Shown piece by piece: positions 7,821 to 16,209 of a stretch of 64,000 nt of DNA. Positions within the stretch are counted from its first letter, which is position 1. The number at the start of each line of letters is the position of its first letter. Source of the stretch: Variovorax sp. 54 (GTDB taxonomy: Bacteria; Pseudomonadota; Gammaproteobacteria; Burkholderiales; Burkholderiaceae_C); the NCBI RefSeq assembly GCF_002754375.1, contig NZ_PEFF01000001.1, forward strand, positions 992,001-1,056,000, written 5' to 3'. The position numbers and the translations under genes were made by a program. Below the pieces are notes generated by a model. It had not been told where the DNA came from and ran no database searches. It saw nothing but the letters and a program-made list of their open reading frames with translations.

Positions 7821-8921
7821 CTATGCAACTGGGACACTGGTGCGAACCTTACCGGTCGGCACGACCTGTTTGAGGCCGTAACCTGTGCGCTCGTCCTCTG
7901 CGGAGATCAGCCGCATCATGGCCTCGCGCAACTCGGAAGACATGGATGTGCTTGTGTTCGAATCACGAAAGAATCGCATGGTGGCTCCCGCCACGACATC
8001 GGCAATCTGCACGCCCACAACTTCGTGTGATTGGCCTGGATCAAGGGCGTCCACCTGCTCGACGCGGTCATCGAATCGGGACGTGTAGGGCAAATCCATC
8101 TTGCTGCGCATTCGTTCAGCAGCAGCCTTATCCTGACGCAGAATACTCCCCACCTCGAACTGTTGATCGTGCACCAGCCTGATACCGGCCAAGCGGCGCC
8201 TGTAGTAGCGATTCATGCGGGCGTAGATGCTCGTGAATGAAGTCAGGTTTAGCAACATCCAACCCTGCTTTGAATGTCTATTGAGTTCTGGAGGAGGGAG
8301 AAAGTTCAACCAAGGGTGATGCTGAGCAACACTCAGCTCGCGATACTCGGCTTCCACCACTTCGACCATGAGACCGAACCCTTTGGCGACCTGCGCTGCC
8401 GCCCCTTCATAAGTAGTTTTCGTAGCCAAGTCGCGCAGGCTGGAAAACGATGCACGAAGTGTCGCCCCCCCCGGCATTAAGCAAGACGCGACGAAGCTGT
8501 CTAGCACACGCCCACTTGCATGGGCGTTCAAGAAATCCGCGACGGCATTCTTGAGGAACTCAAGCCGCATCGACTCGGGATAGCCAAGACAAGGGGGTAG
8601 AAGCTGGAATGACGCGATGCACGTGCAGATGAAGTAACGCTTGTCGACCACCTCGACGAAAAGTGGAGCCTGCTGGTCAAGCAGCGCGTTGATCACAGCC
8701 GCAGAGAACTTTGGCTTTGACACTAGTGATTCGAATTTTAGTTCGCCCGACGGAACGCGGTAGCGATCGCGCAACTCTTTGATGCGCTCATCCCAATCGT
8801 ATCCATCCTGAAGCCCGACGCCCGCCAATGCAAAGTAAGGTTTCCCTTTGAAGTCGTAGCCTATGCCACCGTTAATCATGGCACCGCTGTGGCCGCTTTC
8901 ATTGATATAGATGGTAATCAC
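7821..8921 (-). CDS. DUF3800 domain-containing protein
   Basis: 366 residues. It begins MITIYINESGHSG, the position of the DUF3800 hallmark YIDESG, here with Asn replacing the first acidic residue. Near the C-terminus it has VVGVQIADVVAGAT, the second hallmark (Q.AD..AG). The family has an RNase H-like fold and is predicted to be a nuclease. Many members lie in mobile or defence-rich regions, but a biochemical role is not established. The Asp-to-Asn change at a predicted metal ligand could reduce activity. There is no operon partner, and the gene sits between IS scraps and an RHS fragment. Confidence 0.75.
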   Translation of the reverse strand: MITIYINESGHSGAMINGGIGYDFKGKPYFALAGVGLQDGYDWDERIKELRDRYRVPSGELKFESLVSKPKFSAAVINALLDQQAPLFVEVVDKRYFICTCIASFQLLPPCLGYPESMRLEFLKNAVADFLNAHASGRVLDSFVASCLMPGGATLRASFSSLRDLATKTTYEGAAAQVAKGFGLMVEVVEAEYRELSVAQHHPWLNFLPPPELNRHSKQGWMLLNLTSFTSIYARMNRYYRRRLAGIRLVHDQQFEVGSILRQDKAAAERMRSKMDLPYTSRFDDRVEQVDALDPGQSHEVVGVQIADVVAGATMRFFRDSNTSTSMSSELREAMMRLISAEDERTGYGLKQVVPTGKVRTSVPVA

Positions 8922-9133
8922 TATGTTGGGGATTCTTCCGCTCTATGCGACTCGGATAATTCCCCCATAGAGAACTCTTTGTTTCCAACATGGACACAGT
9001 CCGTCCCACCGCTGCGGTCGCGCGCGAGACCCATGAGTACACATCGCTCGCGTACGCATCGCTCGCCGCGGCTCTCTGCCTCAAGGGCTCAATGAATCTC
9101 GTCGACTCCTCGAAGTATCCGAATGCTCACGCG

Positions 9134-9226
9134 CTACACCGCATGCTCGCCATCGCGGATGACGTAGTGGTACGTCGTCGCACGCCCGACCGAATCGGTC
9201 ACGGTGGTCGTGCCGTTGGCGTTGTG
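9134..9226 (-). pseudogene. RHS/YD-repeat protein fragment
   Basis: The minus-strand frame reads HNANGTTTVTDSVGRATTYH and ends with a stop at 9134. The pattern N.NGTTTVTDS.GR.T.Y.Y is a canonical RHS (YD) repeat. Only one repeat survives; upstream of 9226 the frame loses similarity where the autotransporter fragment begins on the other strand. A relic of a large polymorphic-toxin-type RHS gene. Confidence 0.55.
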
Positions 9227-9283
9227 GGCCAGCGCGCACGAGCACCACGGGGCGACGGTGCCGCAGGGACGCAACGTAGCGCG

Positions 9284-9691
9284 GGCGTTGCGGCTGGCCT
9301 GCTGCTGGCCGCAGCCTTGCCGGCGCAGGCGGCGAACTACATCGTGAATAGCGAGGCAGATCTTCATGCTGCTATCGCTTTGGCGAATGCAGATCCCGAC
9401 CCGAGTTCGACAATCACGCTAGGCAGCAACATCGCCATCGGCACGCCGGCCGCGCTGCCGCAGATCACCAAGCCGCTGTCGATCGCCTCGGGCGGCTTCC
9501 TGCTCGCGAGCATCGGCAATGGCCTATTCAACGTCGCCCCCACCTCGGCGCTTACGCTCGATGGCTCCTTCAACAATGCCGGCCCCCTTGGCGTGGCCGG
9601 CGGCAAGCTGGTGCTCAACGGTGGTACCGTCACCCAGACCGGAGTGATCACCGCGACGGGTGGTGAGCTGTGGGTACAGGGTGGTGCGCAG
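9284..9691 (+). pseudogene. N-terminal fragment of an autotransporter / pertactin-like passenger protein
   Basis: The frame shows a signal-peptide end (AAGLLLAAALPAQAANYIV) followed by a low-complexity beta-helix-like passenger rich in Gly, Thr and Asn: ITLGSNIAIGTPAALPQITK, then LTLDGSFNN and GGTVTQTGVITATGGELWV. This is typical of type V secreted autotransporter passengers. No start codon immediately precedes the signal and no beta-barrel domain follows; coding similarity stops near 9691 and the frame ends at 9760. Both ends are therefore truncated. Confidence 0.55.
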
Positions 9692-9862
9692 CTGCCCGAC
9701 TGTGCTGGCAAGCGCCGCGAGCCTGTGCTGCAGCCACGCTTCGCGTGGCCCGATCCTTGAGCAGATCGCGCTCGTCGAGGGGTGGTAGGAGCCACTCAGG
9801 TAACTGAACGCCGAGGTCCTTCCGGGGTGCCGTTGGCCCGAATCAATTCGCAGCCGGCGGCC

Positions 9863-11071
9863 TTACTCGAGCGAGTGGATCGGCCCGAGAGCTTCGTACT
9901 CAATGCCGTTGAACCTGAAGAACTGCGCCTGCTTGAGGGGGCGCAAATCCGCAGGGGTCGTATTGAGGCTGATCCCGGGCAGCATCAGCGGCAGGCGAAC
10001 CGCCTTGAGGTTCGACGCGATCTTGTGGATGTTCTCGCGGGTCAGATCGTTACCAGCCAATCGGATCACCTCGGCAGTCGCCGCTCCCGTGTTGTACCCG
10101 GCGGTGTAGATGTCATCGGTGATATCTACGCTCGGGAGATACTTGGCGAGGAACTGTCTGTAGGCCTTGACCTCAGGCAGACCTTCGAACTCCTTGGCGC
10201 TGACGTTCGGCCTCCATGTCGCCATGATCACGCCTCTGGCACTCTCGAGGCCCACGGGCGCGAAAGATGCCTTCGGCGAAGAGCCACCTGCGCTGACATA
10301 GATGACCGGATCCCACGAGAGTGCGCGGATCTTGCGCAACGCCAGGGCACTCATCTTGGAGATCGTCACCATCAGCACCGCATCGGCGCCGGAGTTCTTC
10401 ATCGCGATGATCTGCGAGTCGATCGTGGGGTCCGCCACCGTGTATGTTTGCTCGGAAACCACCGCGATGTTGGTGCCGGCAAGCTTCGATTTGAACCCAC
10501 TCAGAACCGCCCGCCCGGCCTCGTCGTCCTGATAGATCACCGCAACCCTGGCATTGGGTTTGGTCTGGGACAGATGCCTGGCCCACGAACCGCCTTCAAA
10601 CTCGTACGTTGTCGCGAGGATCAGCGTGTACGGGAATTTCTTCGGATCGGTCAGCTTGGAGGCAGCAGCAGCCAGGAACAGCTGCGGCACCTTCTTCTGG
10701 TTCAGGTAGGGTGCGACCGCAAGTTGCGTGCTGCTGCCCATGCCGCCGGCCATGAATAGCACCTTGTCGGACTCGATTGCTTTGCGAGTCGCCTCGACCG
10801 TGCGCGCAGGTTCGTAGCTGTCGTCGTAGGTTATCAAGTTGATCTTGCGGCCGTTGATACCTCCGTTGTCATTGACCATCTTGAAGTAGGCGGCCATGGC
10901 CTTGCCAGTGCCACCCCAAGCCGATGCCGGTCCGCTTTGCGGACTCGTATGCCCGATGCGAATCTCGGTTTCCGATGCCCCTTCGTCGTACTTGCTCTTG
11001 TTGTTTTGGGCGCCCACGCTCAGGGCCGCAAATGCGGCCAGCGAGGCCAGAATACGCAATGTCGTTTTCAT
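9863..11071 (-). CDS. ABC transporter substrate-binding protein (Leu/Ile/Val-binding family)
   Basis: 402 residues with a Sec signal peptide (MKTTLRILASLAAFAALSVG, cleavage near AQ), then EIRIGHTSPQSGPASAWGGT and NDNGGINGRKINLITYDD, the standard LivK-type type I periplasmic-binding fold. It is the only complete transporter gene of this second Liv set: no permease or ATPase is nearby except a livG scrap at 21004-21105. It is the downstream neighbour of the acyl-CoA catabolic genes on the same strand and probably captured their substrate, an organic acid by inference. A GGAGACATG site gives good support for the start. Confidence 0.9.
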   Translation of the reverse strand: MKTTLRILASLAAFAALSVGAQNNKSKYDEGASETEIRIGHTSPQSGPASAWGGTGKAMAAYFKMVNDNGGINGRKINLITYDDSYEPARTVEATRKAIESDKVLFMAGGMGSSTQLAVAPYLNQKKVPQLFLAAAASKLTDPKKFPYTLILATTYEFEGGSWARHLSQTKPNARVAVIYQDDEAGRAVLSGFKSKLAGTNIAVVSEQTYTVADPTIDSQIIAMKNSGADAVLMVTISKMSALALRKIRALSWDPVIYVSAGGSSPKASFAPVGLESARGVIMATWRPNVSAKEFEGLPEVKAYRQFLAKYLPSVDITDDIYTAGYNTGAATAEVIRLAGNDLTRENIHKIASNLKAVRLPLMLPGISLNTTPADLRPLKQAQFFRFNGIEYEALGPIHSLE

Positions 11072-11191
11072 GCATGTCTCCTTCGTTGTTGATGGCTATG
11101 CCGATGCGGTGCCGCAGGTCCGTATCCGGGCAGACTGATCGCCGCCTGCCGATAGGGGCAGCCTGAAGGCCGGTGATGCTCTCAGCGTTGG

Positions 11192-12340
11192 TCAGTCGCG
11201 TTGCAGCACGTGGGCATAGCCCACCGCACCCAAGCCCACCATATGAGCCAGGCCAATCCTTGCGCCCCTGTGTTGCCGGTCGCCAGCCTCGCGGCGCAAC
11301 TGCATCGTGATCTCTCCGATCTGGCCCACGCCGGTCGGCCCAATGGGATGCCCCATGGCAATAAGGCCACCGGAAGGGCTAACAGCCACCTTGCCGCCGA
11401 TGTCGAAAGCGCCTTCTTTCAGCCACCTGACCGCTTCGCCCGGCTTGCAGATGCCCATAGCCTCGATGTACTGCAGCTCTTCCACCGCGAAGGCATCATG
11501 CAGTTCGATCAGATCGAGCTGTGAGGCCTTGATACCGGCCTGCGCCATGGCCATCTCGCTCACCCGCCGGGTCAACTCGGCATCGAATCCCACCTCCGGT
11601 GGATAGACGGTCTCGCTGATGGCCGCCGACGCGGAAACTCTCACGGCGCGCGATGCGTCAAGGCCGAGGCGCTTGATGCCCTCCTCGGAGGCGATTACCA
11701 CCGCGGCAGCGCCCTCTCCAACCGGACAGCACTGAAGTGTGGTAAGAAATCCCGACACAGCGCGTCCCTTCAGGATGTCTTCGAGTGAGCGCACCTTCTG
11801 GCGATGTGCGTTGGGATTCTTCGCGCCGTTGCCATGGTTCTTGACCGCCACGCGTGCCACATCCTCGATGGTGGCGTTGTACTTCCCCATATAGGCGTCG
11901 GTCAGCAGGGCGAAATGCGTGAACGGCACGATTTCGTCGGCTGCGAGGTGCTGGATTCCGGTCTGCTTCAAGGCGTTATCCACTCGCGCGGGCTTGTCCA
12001 CGCCCACAACCAGACCCACGTCGCTGATGCCCGAAGCCACTTCGATGCAGGCGTGCCGGAATGCTGCCGAACTTGAGGCGGAGGCGTTCTCGATGTGAAC
12101 GATCGAACTCTGGTTGCTGCCCAGATGGCTCAGCATCGGCCTGCCACTGGCCATGCCCAGCAGTGCAGTGCCGACATAGCTCGTCTCGATGTCGGTCCAC
12201 TTTGCTCCGGCGTCGGCGAGCGCTTGGCGGACCGCCGTCAGCCCCAGTTGTACGTAGGGTGTCTCGGACAGTTCCTGGTAGCGATGCCAGCCCACGCCCA
12301 CGACGTACACGGGGCGCAGTTGTGCCAGTGTCTTTGCCAT
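11192..12340 (-). CDS. Thiolase-like protein lacking the nucleophilic Cys (SCP2/Ltp-type; possible aldolase subunit)
   Basis: 382 residues from the ATG at 12340, chosen over 12382 because GAGGAG lies just upstream and it follows the DUF35 stop directly. It has the thiolase fold: HDAFAVEELQYIEAMG and GGLIAMGHPIGPTGVGQI carry the C-terminal His residues. At the nucleophile position the usual ENACASG is ENASASS, so Ser87 replaces Cys and ordinary thiolysis should be impaired. In steroid-degrading actinobacteria, Ltp2-type thiolase homologues pair with a DUF35 protein to act as acyl-CoA retro-aldolases; the adjacent DUF35 gene makes that role attractive here. The substrate is unknown. Confidence 0.8.
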   Translation of the reverse strand: MAKTLAQLRPVYVVGVGWHRYQELSETPYVQLGLTAVRQALADAGAKWTDIETSYVGTALLGMASGRPMLSHLGSNQSSIVHIENASASSSAAFRHACIEVASGISDVGLVVGVDKPARVDNALKQTGIQHLAADEIVPFTHFALLTDAYMGKYNATIEDVARVAVKNHGNGAKNPNAHRQKVRSLEDILKGRAVSGFLTTLQCCPVGEGAAAVVIASEEGIKRLGLDASRAVRVSASAAISETVYPPEVGFDAELTRRVSEMAMAQAGIKASQLDLIELHDAFAVEELQYIEAMGICKPGEAVRWLKEGAFDIGGKVAVSPSGGLIAMGHPIGPTGVGQIGEITMQLRREAGDRQHRGARIGLAHMVGLGAVGYAHVLQRD

Positions 12341-12341
12341 T

Positions 12342-12782
12342 TCAATTCTCCTCGCCGTTGCCGTTGGCTTTATCCTCGGCAATGAAGCGCAGGTCGCGCA
12401 CCGTTTCTCCCGCCTCGTTCTGCACCTCCTCCAGACAGGTGACGAGCGTCGCGCCGTGCTTCAGTGGCGCCGTCTGGGCCGTCGCAAGAAGTCCCCGTAC
12501 AAGCGGGCCGTCATCCAAGACAACCTCGACCACCGTGAAGGGAACGGGCGGCACAGGCCTCGAATGCATGTGAACTGTCGATTGAGCATGCAGGCGCCCG
12601 CGGCCGCTCAGGAGCACCTCGACAAGGCTCTCGCCTGTGTCGCCGGTGAGCTGGCAGCCATAGTGCTGCGGCGGGAAGCTGATGTGTCCGCTGCTGGACT
12701 TGACGGCGCGCAGCGCAGGCGAAGTCAGCAGTGCCGCTGTGCCTTCTTCTGCATAGAAGCCTTGATTTCGCAAAGTGGTCAT
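12342..12782 (-). CDS. DUF35 / OB-fold domain protein, partner of the thiolase-like protein
   Basis: 146 residues from ATG 12782 (AGGAAC just upstream). The layout is a short rubredoxin-like zinc-ribbon region followed by an OB-fold (GESLVEVLLSGRGRLHAQST, then PVPPVPFTVVEVVLDDGPLV). Three of the four expected ribbon cysteines are missing (only HYGCQ keeps one), so zinc binding is doubtful. DUF35 proteins bind acyl-CoA and form obligate complexes with non-condensing thiolase homologues, and this gene is 1 base from the thiolase-like gene. The frame continues upstream without a stop into an acyl-CoA dehydrogenase relic, so a longer fused product starting at 12920 cannot be excluded. Confidence 0.75.
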   Translation of the reverse strand: MTTLRNQGFYAEEGTAALLTSPALRAVKSSSGHISFPPQHYGCQLTGDTGESLVEVLLSGRGRLHAQSTVHMHSRPVPPVPFTVVEVVLDDGPLVRGLLATAQTAPLKHGATLVTCLEEVQNEAGETVRDLRFIAEDKANGNGEEN

Positions 12783-12956
12783 GAGAGTTCCTGGAAAAAG
12801 GTCAAGAGAGGGACGCGAGACGGTCGACTTGAGCGCCCGCGAGATCAGTTCTTTGATGATTTCTCTTGTGCCACCGTAGGTGCGCCGTCTCCGGACGTCG
12901 CCGTACAACCGACCGGCCATGTGTTCGCTCAGGAATCCGTCTTTTCCGAAGCGTCG
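12783..12956 (-). pseudogene. C-terminal relic of an acyl-CoA dehydrogenase
   Basis: Upstream of and in frame with the DUF35 gene, the minus strand reads FLSEHMAGRLYGDVRRRRTY then GGTREIIKELISRAL. This is the C-terminal signature of acyl-CoA dehydrogenases (ARLYRDAR....GGTSEI.KE.I.R.L). The rest of the roughly 380-residue enzyme is absent: just upstream lies the end of the flavin oxidoreductase gene at 12969. A large internal deletion apparently removed most of the gene, and its stop codon has been lost. Confidence 0.65.
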
Positions 12957-12968
12957 GAAGACCGATGG

Positions 12969-13949
12969 TCACTGGCACGTCTCCACCATCGAACGCATCC
13001 TGTAGCGCGCGGCGTCGAACTCGCGGCCAGTCGCCGCCAGGATCTCGGCAACCGGTTCGATCGCACCGACGCCGCTGACCGAATGCCCCGCGCTCCAGAT
13101 GTCGGTCCAGCGGCGGGCACGGTTGGGGTCCTTTGCCTGGCTGAAGAGCTCACGGGCCCTCTCCGGCGTCATGGACTCGTCGAGTGCAGCCGGATCGAGA
13201 CCTGCCGCCAGCAGCGACGGCACCAGCATGCTTGCCGGCAGCCCGGTGATGGCGCTCGTCAGCACGATGTCGTCGGCACTGGAGTTCACCAGCATCTGCT
13301 TGTATGCCTGTGACGCCATGCTTTCCTCGGCGGCAATGAACTTGGTCCCCATGTAGGCCAGGTCGCAACCGAGTACCTGCGCGGCGAGAAGAGCGGCCCC
13401 GTCACTCACGCCGCCGGCAAGCACCAGTGGGCCATCGAAGAAGCTGCGAACGGCCCGCACGAACGCGAAGCCGTTGAGCCAACCGGTCTGGCCGCCGGCA
13501 CCCGCGGTCAGAAGCACGAGGCCGTCTGCGCCCGCTTCAATGGCCTTTCGCGCATGCTTGATCGTCGCGACATCCGCAAACACCAGACATCCTGCGTCGT
13601 GCAGTGGCGCGATCACCGGCGCGGGAGAGCCGACGCTGGTGATCACCATCTCCACGCCGTGGCGCACGATCAATTCCACATCCCTTTTCAAGGACTCCTC
13701 GCCGCGGTGGATGATCAGGTTGGGGCACCAGGGCGCAGCCTTCACATCGCTATCGCCTAGTTCCGAAACAATGCGCGTCAGCCACGCATCGAGCTCCTCC
13801 GCGCTGCGTGCATTGGCGGTCGGGAACGCGCCGATCGCACCACTGCGACAGGTGGCAATCACGAGGTCAGGCCCCGAGACGCGCAGCATGGGCGCCGCAA
13901 TCACAGGCAGGTGAAGTCGTCCGGCGATGTGGTCTGGAAGACGAGTCAT
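12969..13949 (-). CDS. Nitronate monooxygenase-family flavin oxidoreductase
   Basis: 326 residues from ATG 13949, which follows the crotonase stop by two bases. The FMN-binding TIM-barrel pattern is clear: LPVIAAPMLRVSG at the N-terminus, VFADVATIKHARKAIEAGAD, then GLVLLTAGAGGQTG and GPLVLAGGVSDG, with phosphate-binding glycines, and LGCDLAYMGTKFIAAEES. Members annotated as 2-nitropropane dioxygenase act on diverse substrates. In acyl-CoA catabolic clusters some are thought to be enoyl-CoA or quinone reductases, so the real substrate is open. It is part of the operon running from 15529 to 9863. Confidence 0.85.
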   Translation of the reverse strand: MTRLPDHIAGRLHLPVIAAPMLRVSGPDLVIATCRSGAIGAFPTANARSAEELDAWLTRIVSELGDSDVKAAPWCPNLIIHRGEESLKRDVELIVRHGVEMVITSVGSPAPVIAPLHDAGCLVFADVATIKHARKAIEAGADGLVLLTAGAGGQTGWLNGFAFVRAVRSFFDGPLVLAGGVSDGAALLAAQVLGCDLAYMGTKFIAAEESMASQAYKQMLVNSSADDIVLTSAITGLPASMLVPSLLAAGLDPAALDESMTPERARELFSQAKDPNRARRWTDIWSAGHSVSGVGAIEPVAEILAATGREFDAARYRMRSMVETCQ

Positions 13950-13951
13950 GC

Positions 13952-14719
13952 TCAACGTCCTTGCCACACTGGAGCGCGCTTCTCAAGGAAGGCTTGCACG
14001 CCTTCCCTGCGGTCTGTCGACTCGAGGGCGGGCTTGGCCATCGCCATCTGCTGCACCCACGCCTCGCTCTCGGTCCAGTCGACAGCCGCTCGCACGATCT
14101 GCTTGGTTGCTGCCAGCGCGGTTGGTCCGTTGCGCAAGATCCGCTGGGCCAATTCCAGCGCTCCAGCCAACGCCTGGCCTGGTTCGCTCACGCGGTTGAC
14201 GAAGCCCCATTGCTGCAAAGTTGCAGCACTCTGCATATCGCCCGTCAGCAGGAACTCCATTGCGATGTTGTAGGGAACGCGCCTTGGGGCGCGGAACAAC
14301 CCGCCGCCGAGTGCGACCACGTTGTGGCGCACTTCGGGCAGACCGAACTTCGCATCGCTCGCGGCAACCACCAGGTCGCAGGACATGCACAGCTCCATGC
14401 CGCCGCCCACCGCATGCCCTTCCACTGCCGCGATCAGCGGTTTGGCCGGCGGGCGTTTGAAGATGCCGAAGCCACCTCGCTCGGGCGTCGAGGCCAACTC
14501 ACCACGCGCTGCGGCGCGCAAGTCTGCGCCGGCGGAGAAAGTGCCGCCAGCCCCAGTGACCACCGCCAGGAAAATCGACGGGTCGTTGTCGAAATCGTCA
14601 ACGATGTCCGACATGGCCTTCGCGGTGGCGGCATCGAACGCGTTCCTGGCCTCGGGCCGATTGATCGTGATGATCAGGATCGGACCCAGCCGCTCGGTGA
14701 AGACAAGAGGTTTGCTCAT
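13952..14719 (-). CDS. Enoyl-CoA hydratase/isomerase (crotonase) family protein
   Basis: 255 residues of standard crotonase length. Oxyanion-hole motifs are FSAGADLRAAARG (about 61-73) and GHAVGGGMELCMSCD, followed by FGLPEVRHNVVALGGGLFR, where the Glu of LPE matches a catalytic position of enoyl-CoA hydratases. It probably hydrates or isomerises the enoyl-CoA made in this cluster's beta-oxidation-like route. It lies between the SDR (10 bp upstream) and the flavin oxidoreductase (2 bp downstream), so one transcript is likely. Substrate specificity is not readable. Confidence 0.9.
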   Translation of the reverse strand: MSKPLVFTERLGPILIITINRPEARNAFDAATAKAMSDIVDDFDNDPSIFLAVVTGAGGTFSAGADLRAAARGELASTPERGGFGIFKRPPAKPLIAAVEGHAVGGGMELCMSCDLVVAASDAKFGLPEVRHNVVALGGGLFRAPRRVPYNIAMEFLLTGDMQSAATLQQWGFVNRVSEPGQALAGALELAQRILRNGPTALAATKQIVRAAVDWTESEAWVQQMAMAKPALESTDRREGVQAFLEKRAPVWQGR

Positions 14720-14728
14720 GGTTGTGCC

Positions 14729-15529
14729 TTACATCGAGAACGAGAAACCGCCATTTACCGGATAGGTCTGTCCGGTGATCCAGCTGCTTGCCCCCGATGC
14801 CAGGAAAAGCACCATGGCGGCGACATCAGAAGGCTCGCCCAGGCGGCGCACCACGTACTGGGCGAGCGCCTTCTTGAGAAACTCCGGATTTGCAACGGCG
14901 GCGGCAATTGCCGGCGTGTAGGTCGCAGAAATCGCGATGTTGTTTGCAGTGATGCCGTACCGCCCCACGCCGCGCGCGATGCCACGGGTCAAGCCTGCTG
15001 CACCGGCCTTGGCTGCGGAGTAAACCTCCAACCCATTCGCTTCGCCCGAGCGGCCGGCGTCGGAGATGATCGTGATCAGTCGACCGTGCTGCCGATCCAC
15101 CATGCCCGGCAAGGCATGGCGGCTGCAGTTCATCACGCCATCCAGATTCACCGAGATGAAGCGCGCCCAATCGGAGGGCTCGGATTCCCAGAATGGCTTC
15201 CTGTCGGAGTGGCTGCCAGGGTTGGCGCCTGCATTTCCCGCGTTGTTTACGAGGATATCGACCTTGCCAAAGATTGCATGTGCCTTCTCGAACATGGCGC
15301 CCACGCTGGCGTAGTCTGTCACGTCGGCCTGGATGGCCTCGGCCCTGCCGCCCGCCGCCTTGATCTCCTGCGCCACCGCCTGCGCGCGTTCACCGAAGTA
15401 GTCATTGACCACCACGGCCGCGCCGTGCGCGGCCAGCATCTGCGCGATGCCCTTGCCGACGCCCTGGCCTGCACCAGTGACCACGGCAACACGGTCATCA
15501 AGATTGAATATGTGGGTCTTGGCGCTCAT
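14729..15529 (-). CDS. SDR-family short-chain dehydrogenase (3-hydroxyacyl-CoA dehydrogenase-like)
   Basis: 266 residues from ATG 15529, chosen because AGGAAAAC lies upstream; an in-frame ATG exists far upstream at 15691 but the intervening sequence is not conserved-looking. NAD(P) motif TGAGQGVG near the N-terminus, DILVNNAG, and active-site YSAAK with Ser in IISDAGR. The Asp in VVVNDYFGE after strand 2 favours NAD. It is the first gene of the catabolic operon and likely oxidises the hydroxyacyl-CoA made by the adjacent hydratase. Confidence 0.88.
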   Translation of the reverse strand: MSAKTHIFNLDDRVAVVTGAGQGVGKGIAQMLAAHGAAVVVNDYFGERAQAVAQEIKAAGGRAEAIQADVTDYASVGAMFEKAHAIFGKVDILVNNAGNAGANPGSHSDRKPFWESEPSDWARFISVNLDGVMNCSRHALPGMVDRQHGRLITIISDAGRSGEANGLEVYSAAKAGAAGLTRGIARGVGRYGITANNIAISATYTPAIAAAVANPEFLKKALAQYVVRRLGEPSDVAAMVLFLASGASSWITGQTYPVNGGFSFSM

Positions 15530-16209
15530 TCGTGTTTTCCTTTCTTCTTCCAAAAAATCGGTGTGCATGCTGCGCTTCAGAGATCTCCATGGTTGGCGCT
15601 GCTCCGCCTTTCCTGTTGTCTCTGTGTGCGATGCACTGCAATGAATGTAGAGAGGAGCCCTTCTTTCGAGATCGTCGGAAGCGACGAGCACCCCAAAAAA
15701 TAAATGGCGGCGCGAGGCGAGACCTTCAGAATGAATTCATCCGAATTCCGCGGCATGAACGATTGGAAACCTTCGCTTCAGGTCGACTGCAGGGCAATAC
15801 GAAATGGCATCGTGCGACGCGCTATCGCAGCACCAGCCACGGATCGACTTGCCTGCACGCAGCGGGGCGGCACGCCGTGTTCGGTCGGGTGCGATGTGAT
15901 GCGCGCGCTCAACGAACGGGGACTCGACTGTGGCCCTGTTCGGCAAGGAGGGCTACCCGCAGCTTCTGGTCATCCGGCACAGGGGGCGACAGTTCGCACT
16001 GCCGATCGAAATAGCAGGCGTGTAAACGCGCCCTACCGACGACCGCCTGGCGCAGTCCTCGCACGATGGCTGAGCGCAAACGCTTGCCCATTGAGCGCTT
16101 CACGGCCCACAAGATGAGGGTTCAACGAACTTGCCACCGGACGAACAAGCGGATGTTTCCGGAGCCGACGAGGAGATACGCCTGCGCAGCGCAACGCGCG
16201 AAGCGTTTT
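15530..16209. other. 680-bp stretch without a supported gene
   Basis: It contains the promoter region of the minus-strand catabolic operon at its left end. A short plus-strand frame near 15927-16024 reads GYPQLLVIRHRGRQFALPIE and looks coding, but no family is recognised and no start is credible. The right side is the 3' flank of the LuxR gene. Confidence 0.4.

Noticed and set aside
8990..9760. Complete 256-residue autotransporter-like protein
   Set aside because: The first 95 codons read the reverse of an RHS piece and noise. Only 9284-9691 resembles an autotransporter, and both ends are truncated.
13808..15703. 631-codon plus-strand open frame
   Set aside because: Runs opposite the crotonase and SDR genes, both of which have full catalytic motifs on the minus strand.
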